From Flammeovirgaceae bacterium UBA2786 (lineage in GTDB: Bacteria > Bacteroidota > Bacteroidia > Cytophagales > Cyclobacteriaceae), in assembly GCA_002352225.1 (NCBI GenBank), contig DEIA01000076.1, positions 1 through 36,725 of the forward strand: 36,725 nucleotides of DNA, written 5' to 3'. Within the stretch, counting starts at the first letter, position 1; each line of letters opens with the position of its first letter. Below the pieces are notes generated by a model, which was not told the origin of the DNA, did not search any database, and saw only the letters and a list, made by a program, of their open reading frames with translations. Position numbers and translations under genes: made by a program. Below are positions 33,572-36,725 of the stretch, piece after piece.

Positions 33572-33919
33572 ATGACAGTTTACGGAATAAAGAATTGTAA
33601 TACAGTAAAGTCTGCATTAGATTGGCTGAAGAAAAACAAGGTAGAGGTTGAATTTCATGATTATAAAAAATCGGGCATAACCGCTGCAAAGCTTGCTGAT
33701 TGGAGTAAGCAGGTAGGCTGGGAAAGTCTGGTAAATAAACGGGGTACCACGTGGAGGCAACTGGATGAATCTGTGCAGAAAAAAATTACTACCGAAAAGG
33801 CAGCTATCGCATTAATGATAGAGAAGAATAGTGTGATTAAACGCCCACTGATTGAAGAGAAGGGCAAAGTGATAGTATTGGGCTTTGATGAAATGGAGTA
33901 TGAAAAAAAATTGAAATGA
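33572..33919 (+). CDS. ArsC/Spx-family protein (YffB type)
   Basis: The product is 115 residues with a thioredoxin-like fold. The motif IKNCNTVKSALDWL at the N terminus (Cys9) matches the YffB/MgsR branch of the ArsC family, where a single Cys is followed by N-T-x-K. VEFHDYKKSGITAAKL, VNKRGTTWRQL and SVIKRPLIE are also typical. Members are glutathione- or thiol-linked reductases or regulators; arsenate reduction is not implied. It lies 1 base before the SecA-like gene. Confidence 0.9.
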   Translation: MTVYGIKNCNTVKSALDWLKKNKVEVEFHDYKKSGITAAKLADWSKQVGWESLVNKRGTTWRQLDESVQKKITTEKAAIALMIEKNSVIKRPLIEEKGKVIVLGFDEMEYEKKLK

Positions 33920-33920
33920 T

Positions 33921-34541
33921 ATGAGTTTATTTTCTTTTCTGAAATCAGATAAACCTGCTTATTCTGATAAGGTATGGCGCACCACCAATATGGCATTGCG
34001 CGGAATGATTACCGATGCCATGCTGGCCATTACGCGTAAACAAACACCGGTTGTAATATGTTTTTTTGATGATGAGTTTGCGCAGATAACACAGTTTCTT
34101 TCTGAAAAAGGTGTACCAGCCATTTCATTACAGAATTACAGAGCCGAAAAGCAGGAAGGCATAGTGTGGTATGCTTCCGCACATTCTGCCCCGGAGTTTA
34201 TGGCGGCATTGTCTAAACAACCCGTGGCTATTCTTTTCTTTGGCCACTATCCGCTACCAGCAAGGGAGAATGGTCTTCTTCAGAAAATCAAGAACAGTAT
34301 CCCTTCAGCATCGGTAGTTTTTTATTCTTCGTTAGATGAACCGGCATTTAAAATGTTTGGAGGAGAGAAGTTAACAAGCTTGCTCGATACTTTAGGAATG
34401 AAAGAAGATGAGGCCATTGAGCACAGTATGGTTACCAAAGCCATGCAACGGGCACGCGAAAAGGTAGAGGCTATGGTAAAGCTAGAGCAACCGGCAACAT
34501 CTGAAACAGAGTGGTTTGCTAAAAACGTAAAATCAAAGTAG
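33921..34541 (+). CDS. SecA NBD2-like protein lacking the ATPase motifs
   Basis: The product is 206 residues. Residues about 14-60 (YSDKVWRTTNMALRGMITDA, then TPVVICFFDDEFAQITQFLSEKGVP) parallel the start of SecA nucleotide-binding domain 2 (a DxVYxTxxEK segment and PVLVGTxSIExSExLSxLLxxxGI). Residues about 130-180 (FYSSLDEPAFKMFGGEKLTSLLDTLGMKEDEAIEHSMVTKAMQRAREKVE, split here only for description) parallel the FYLSLEDDLMRIFGSDR...LMDRLGMEEGEPIEH...AQKKVE region of SecA. The central ATNMAGRGTDI and GRSGRQGD motifs are missing. It is therefore likely a non-hydrolysing SecA-derived protein. The assignment is from memory of SecA sequences. It lies 7 bases before pbpC. Confidence 0.65.
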   Translation: MSLFSFLKSDKPAYSDKVWRTTNMALRGMITDAMLAITRKQTPVVICFFDDEFAQITQFLSEKGVPAISLQNYRAEKQEGIVWYASAHSAPEFMAALSKQPVAILFFGHYPLPARENGLLQKIKNSIPSASVVFYSSLDEPAFKMFGGEKLTSLLDTLGMKEDEAIEHSMVTKAMQRAREKVEAMVKLEQPATSETEWFAKNVKSK

Positions 34542-34548
34542 ATGTGTA

Positions 34549-36725
34549 ATGCGGGGCTTCTTACGTAAATACTGGTACGTAGGGCTGGGCCTTGGTGTTT
34601 TACTTACAGTCTACACTTTTTCTTTACCCAAAACTCTTTTTCAGGAGTCGTACTCTACGGTTATTGAAGATCGGGAAAATAAATTGTTAGGCGCATCTAT
34701 TGCGCCCGATGGTCAATGGCGATTCCCCGAAGGAAACAACATACCTGATAAGTTCAAAACAGCAATTGTACTTTTTGAAGACAAACGATTTTATTCGCAC
34801 CCGGGTGTAGATGTTCGGTCGCTTATACGAGCTACGCAGCAAAATTTAAAAGCCGGAAAAATTGTTAGCGGAGGAAGTACCCTTTCTATGCAAGTGATTC
34901 GCTTATCGCGCAATAAGCAACGTACTTTTTTTGAGAAACTGGTTGAGTTGATATTAGCCACCCGACTTGAACTCAGGTATTCTAAAGAAGAGATAGTAGC
35001 ATTGTATGCAGCACACGCACCGTTTGGTGGTAATGTAGTCGGTATTGAAGCTGCCTGTTGGCGGTACTTTGGCCGCGATGCAGAAGAATTGAGTTGGTCT
35101 GAGGCGGCCTTACTGGCGGTGTTACCAAATAATCCGGCCCTCATCCATCCCGGTAAAAACCGCGATGAACTAAAGGCAAAACGAGATCGGTTATTGCTGA
35201 GATTACTGAATACGGGTAATGTTGATTCCATTACGTATCAACTTTCGGTTTCAGAACCAATACCGGAAAACCCGGTTGCGTTGCCTCGCCTGGCGCCTCA
35301 TCTTTTAGGACGTGTAATAAAAGAAGGATATGCCCAAACGCGCGTAGTAACCTCTATTGATAAATCGTTGCAGGAGCGGTTAACTCAGCTCGTCAATTAC
35401 CACCACGAGAAGTTAAAAGGGAACCGTGTGTTTAATGCGGCCGCTATTATTGTTGAAGTAAAAACAGGGCGGACGCTTGCGTATGTGGGGAACACAGCAT
35501 CAGGACCAGAACATGATGATGCTGTAGATATTGTAACAGCGCGCAGGAGTACAGGTAGTATTTTAAAACCCATTCTCTTTGCCGCCCTTTTAGATGAAGG
35601 CAAACTCTTACCCACTACATTACAGCCCGATGTGCCTACATTAATTAATGGGTTTGCACCTCAGAATTTTACAAAAGAATATGATGGTGCAGTGCCTGCT
35701 AATCAGGCGCTTACCCGGTCTCTTAATATTCCGGCTGTGCATCAATTACGCGATTACCGGTATGAAAAATTTTATGAATTACTAAAAAATACAGGCATAA
35801 CCACACTTAATCAACCAGCCGATCACTATGGGTTATCTATGATACTGGGTGGTGCAGAGGCATCGCTTTGGGAAGTAACAGGTGTGTATGCTTCCATGGC
35901 GCGTACACTCCATAATTTTTTTGAGGTACCAGGCTCCAATCGGTATAGTAAAAATGATTTTCATGCCCCGGTTTATAGGCAGCAGGATTCGTTGGTTCAG
36001 CGAAATCAGGAAGCTTCATCCTGGTTATCGGCCGCAGCCATTTATTTAACCTTCGATGTTTTACAAGAAGTGTATAGGCCGGGTGAGCAAACGGGGTGGC
36101 GGATGTTCCAAAGTTCAAAAAAAATAGCATGGAAAACAGGAACCAGTCATGGCTTACGCGATGCCTGGGCAGTAGGTGTAAATGGCGACTATGCTGTTGG
36201 CGTTTGGGCTGGCAATGCCGATGGGGAGGGAAGGCCGGGATTAACGGGAACCGAATCTGCCGCACCTTTAATGTTCGATATTTTTGGTCAGCTTTCGGGT
36301 AATACCTGGTTCCAGGTACCAGGAAATGAATTGTACGAAATAGAAATTTGTAGTAGCAGCGGAATGCGGGCAACAGAATTATGTGAGATACGCACCAAGC
36401 AATTTGTAACACAAAGTGGATTGCAAAGCGGTGTTTGTCGGTATCACCAATTGATACACCTTTCACAAGACAGAAAATACCGGGTACACGCCAGTTGTGA
36501 ACAGGTATCGAATATGATTACAGAGTCTCGTTTTATTTTGCCACCTGTGCAGGAGTATTATTATAAAGCCAAAAATATCAGTTATAAAACACTGCCTCCC
36601 ATGCGTAGCGATTGTGCTAACCCAACTTCGGTTGCCTCAATGGATATATTATATCCGAGGCCTAATGCACGCGTGTTTGTTCCCCGGCTGTTAGATGGCC
36701 AGCAAGGAAGTGTGGTGTTTGAAGC
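34549..36725 (+). CDS. pbpC: penicillin-binding protein 1C, partial (runs off the window)
   Basis: It is a bifunctional peptidoglycan synthase-type protein. The open frame continues for 725 codons to the window edge with no stop. A transmembrane anchor lies at residues about 10-27. The glycosyltransferase domain has EDKRFYSHPGVD (Glu77) and GGSTLSMQVIRLSR. The transpeptidase domain has the active Ser337 in SILK, SLN near residue 397, and KTGTS at 529-533. A C-terminal PBP1C-type domain begins after about residue 610. PBP1C is classically paired with alpha-2-macroglobulin, and here the same pairing occurs with four genes between. The family is usually near 780 residues, so about 50 are missing. 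Confidence 0.93.
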   Translation, partial: MRGFLRKYWYVGLGLGVLLTVYTFSLPKTLFQESYSTVIEDRENKLLGASIAPDGQWRFPEGNNIPDKFKTAIVLFEDKRFYSHPGVDVRSLIRATQQNLKAGKIVSGGSTLSMQVIRLSRNKQRTFFEKLVELILATRLELRYSKEEIVALYAAHAPFGGNVVGIEAACWRYFGRDAEELSWSEAALLAVLPNNPALIHPGKNRDELKAKRDRLLLRLLNTGNVDSITYQLSVSEPIPENPVALPRLAPHLLGRVIKEGYAQTRVVTSIDKSLQERLTQLVNYHHEKLKGNRVFNAAAIIVEVKTGRTLAYVGNTASGPEHDDAVDIVTARRSTGSILKPILFAALLDEGKLLPTTLQPDVPTLINGFAPQNFTKEYDGAVPANQALTRSLNIPAVHQLRDYRYEKFYELLKNTGITTLNQPADHYGLSMILGGAEASLWEVTGVYASMARTLHNFFEVPGSNRYSKNDFHAPVYRQQDSLVQRNQEASSWLSAAAIYLTFDVLQEVYRPGEQTGWRMFQSSKKIAWKTGTSHGLRDAWAVGVNGDYAVGVWAGNADGEGRPGLTGTESAAPLMFDIFGQLSGNTWFQVPGNELYEIEICSSSGMRATELCEIRTKQFVTQSGLQSGVCRYHQLIHLSQDRKYRVHASCEQVSNMITESRFILPPVQEYYYKAKNISYKTLPPMRSDCANPTSVASMDILYPRPNARVFVPRLLDGQQGSVVFE

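Noticed and set aside
33572..33919. Arsenate reductase function for the ArsC-family gene
   Set aside because: The Cys-Asn-Thr motif is of the YffB/Spx branch and there are no other arsenic-resistance genes nearby.
35837..36466. 209-codon open frame on the minus strand within pbpC
   Set aside because: It is antisense to a frame with clear PBP1C motifs (SILK, SLN, KTGTS) and has no recognisable domain or start region.
34549..36725. pbpC as a truncated pseudogene
   Set aside because: The frame is intact with all motifs; it simply continues past the window edge.

Overview
The window looks like chromosomal DNA of a Bacteroidota bacterium, most likely of the Cytophagales type (order is an inference). 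The support is: Bacteroidota-style promoters (TTG, 19 bases, TAnnTTTG) at 1987-2018 and 14038-14069; RpoB and RpoC of the Bacteroidota type; a DUF3467 protein beside rpoC; and a DAHP synthase with a C-terminal chorismate mutase. There is no insertion sequence, CRISPR array, rRNA or prophage.

Region 1 (1-17515) is the core gene-expression block: the end of tRNA-Gly, tRNA-Thr, tuf, tRNA-Trp, secE, nusG, rplK, rplA, rplJ, rplL, rpoB, rpoC, a DUF3467 gene, then rpsL, rpsG, fusA and rpsJ. Two promoters in it share a 16-base core. Hairpins punctuate the block after tuf, rplL, rpoB, rpoC and rpsJ. rpoB begins with TTG. The block stops at a strong terminator after rpsJ, so the rest of the S10 operon does not follow.

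Region 2 (17516-20764) is accessory: an operator-like inverted repeat around a -7 box, a DUF2490 outer-membrane-type protein, a TauE/SafE-type transporter, two convergent SET-domain methyltransferase genes and a small coiled-coil lipoprotein.

Region 3 (20765-25087) is an aromatic amino-acid operon: pheA, an aminotransferase, tyrA and a DAHP synthase/chorismate mutase fusion. Its 5' leader looks like a complete transcription attenuator. Two overlapping short ORFs carry Phe-Phe-Phe and then a run of eight Phe/Tyr codons. They are followed by a perfect 11-bp terminator ending just before the pheA start, and by an upstream segment that could act as antiterminator. This is the best candidate in the window for an undescribed regulatory system.

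Region 4 (25127-36725) concerns the cell envelope: an M15 D,D-carboxypeptidase-like protein, a DUF488 protein, then a tight six-gene row. The row holds a giant alpha-2-macroglobulin with an intact thioester, a subclass B1 metallo-beta-lactamase, a carbon-nitrogen hydrolase, an ArsC/Spx-like protein, a stand-alone protein resembling the second nucleotide-binding domain of SecA without its ATPase motifs, and penicillin-binding protein 1C, which runs off the window end. The A2M/PBP1C pairing is known from other bacteria; the genes inserted between them are the unusual part.
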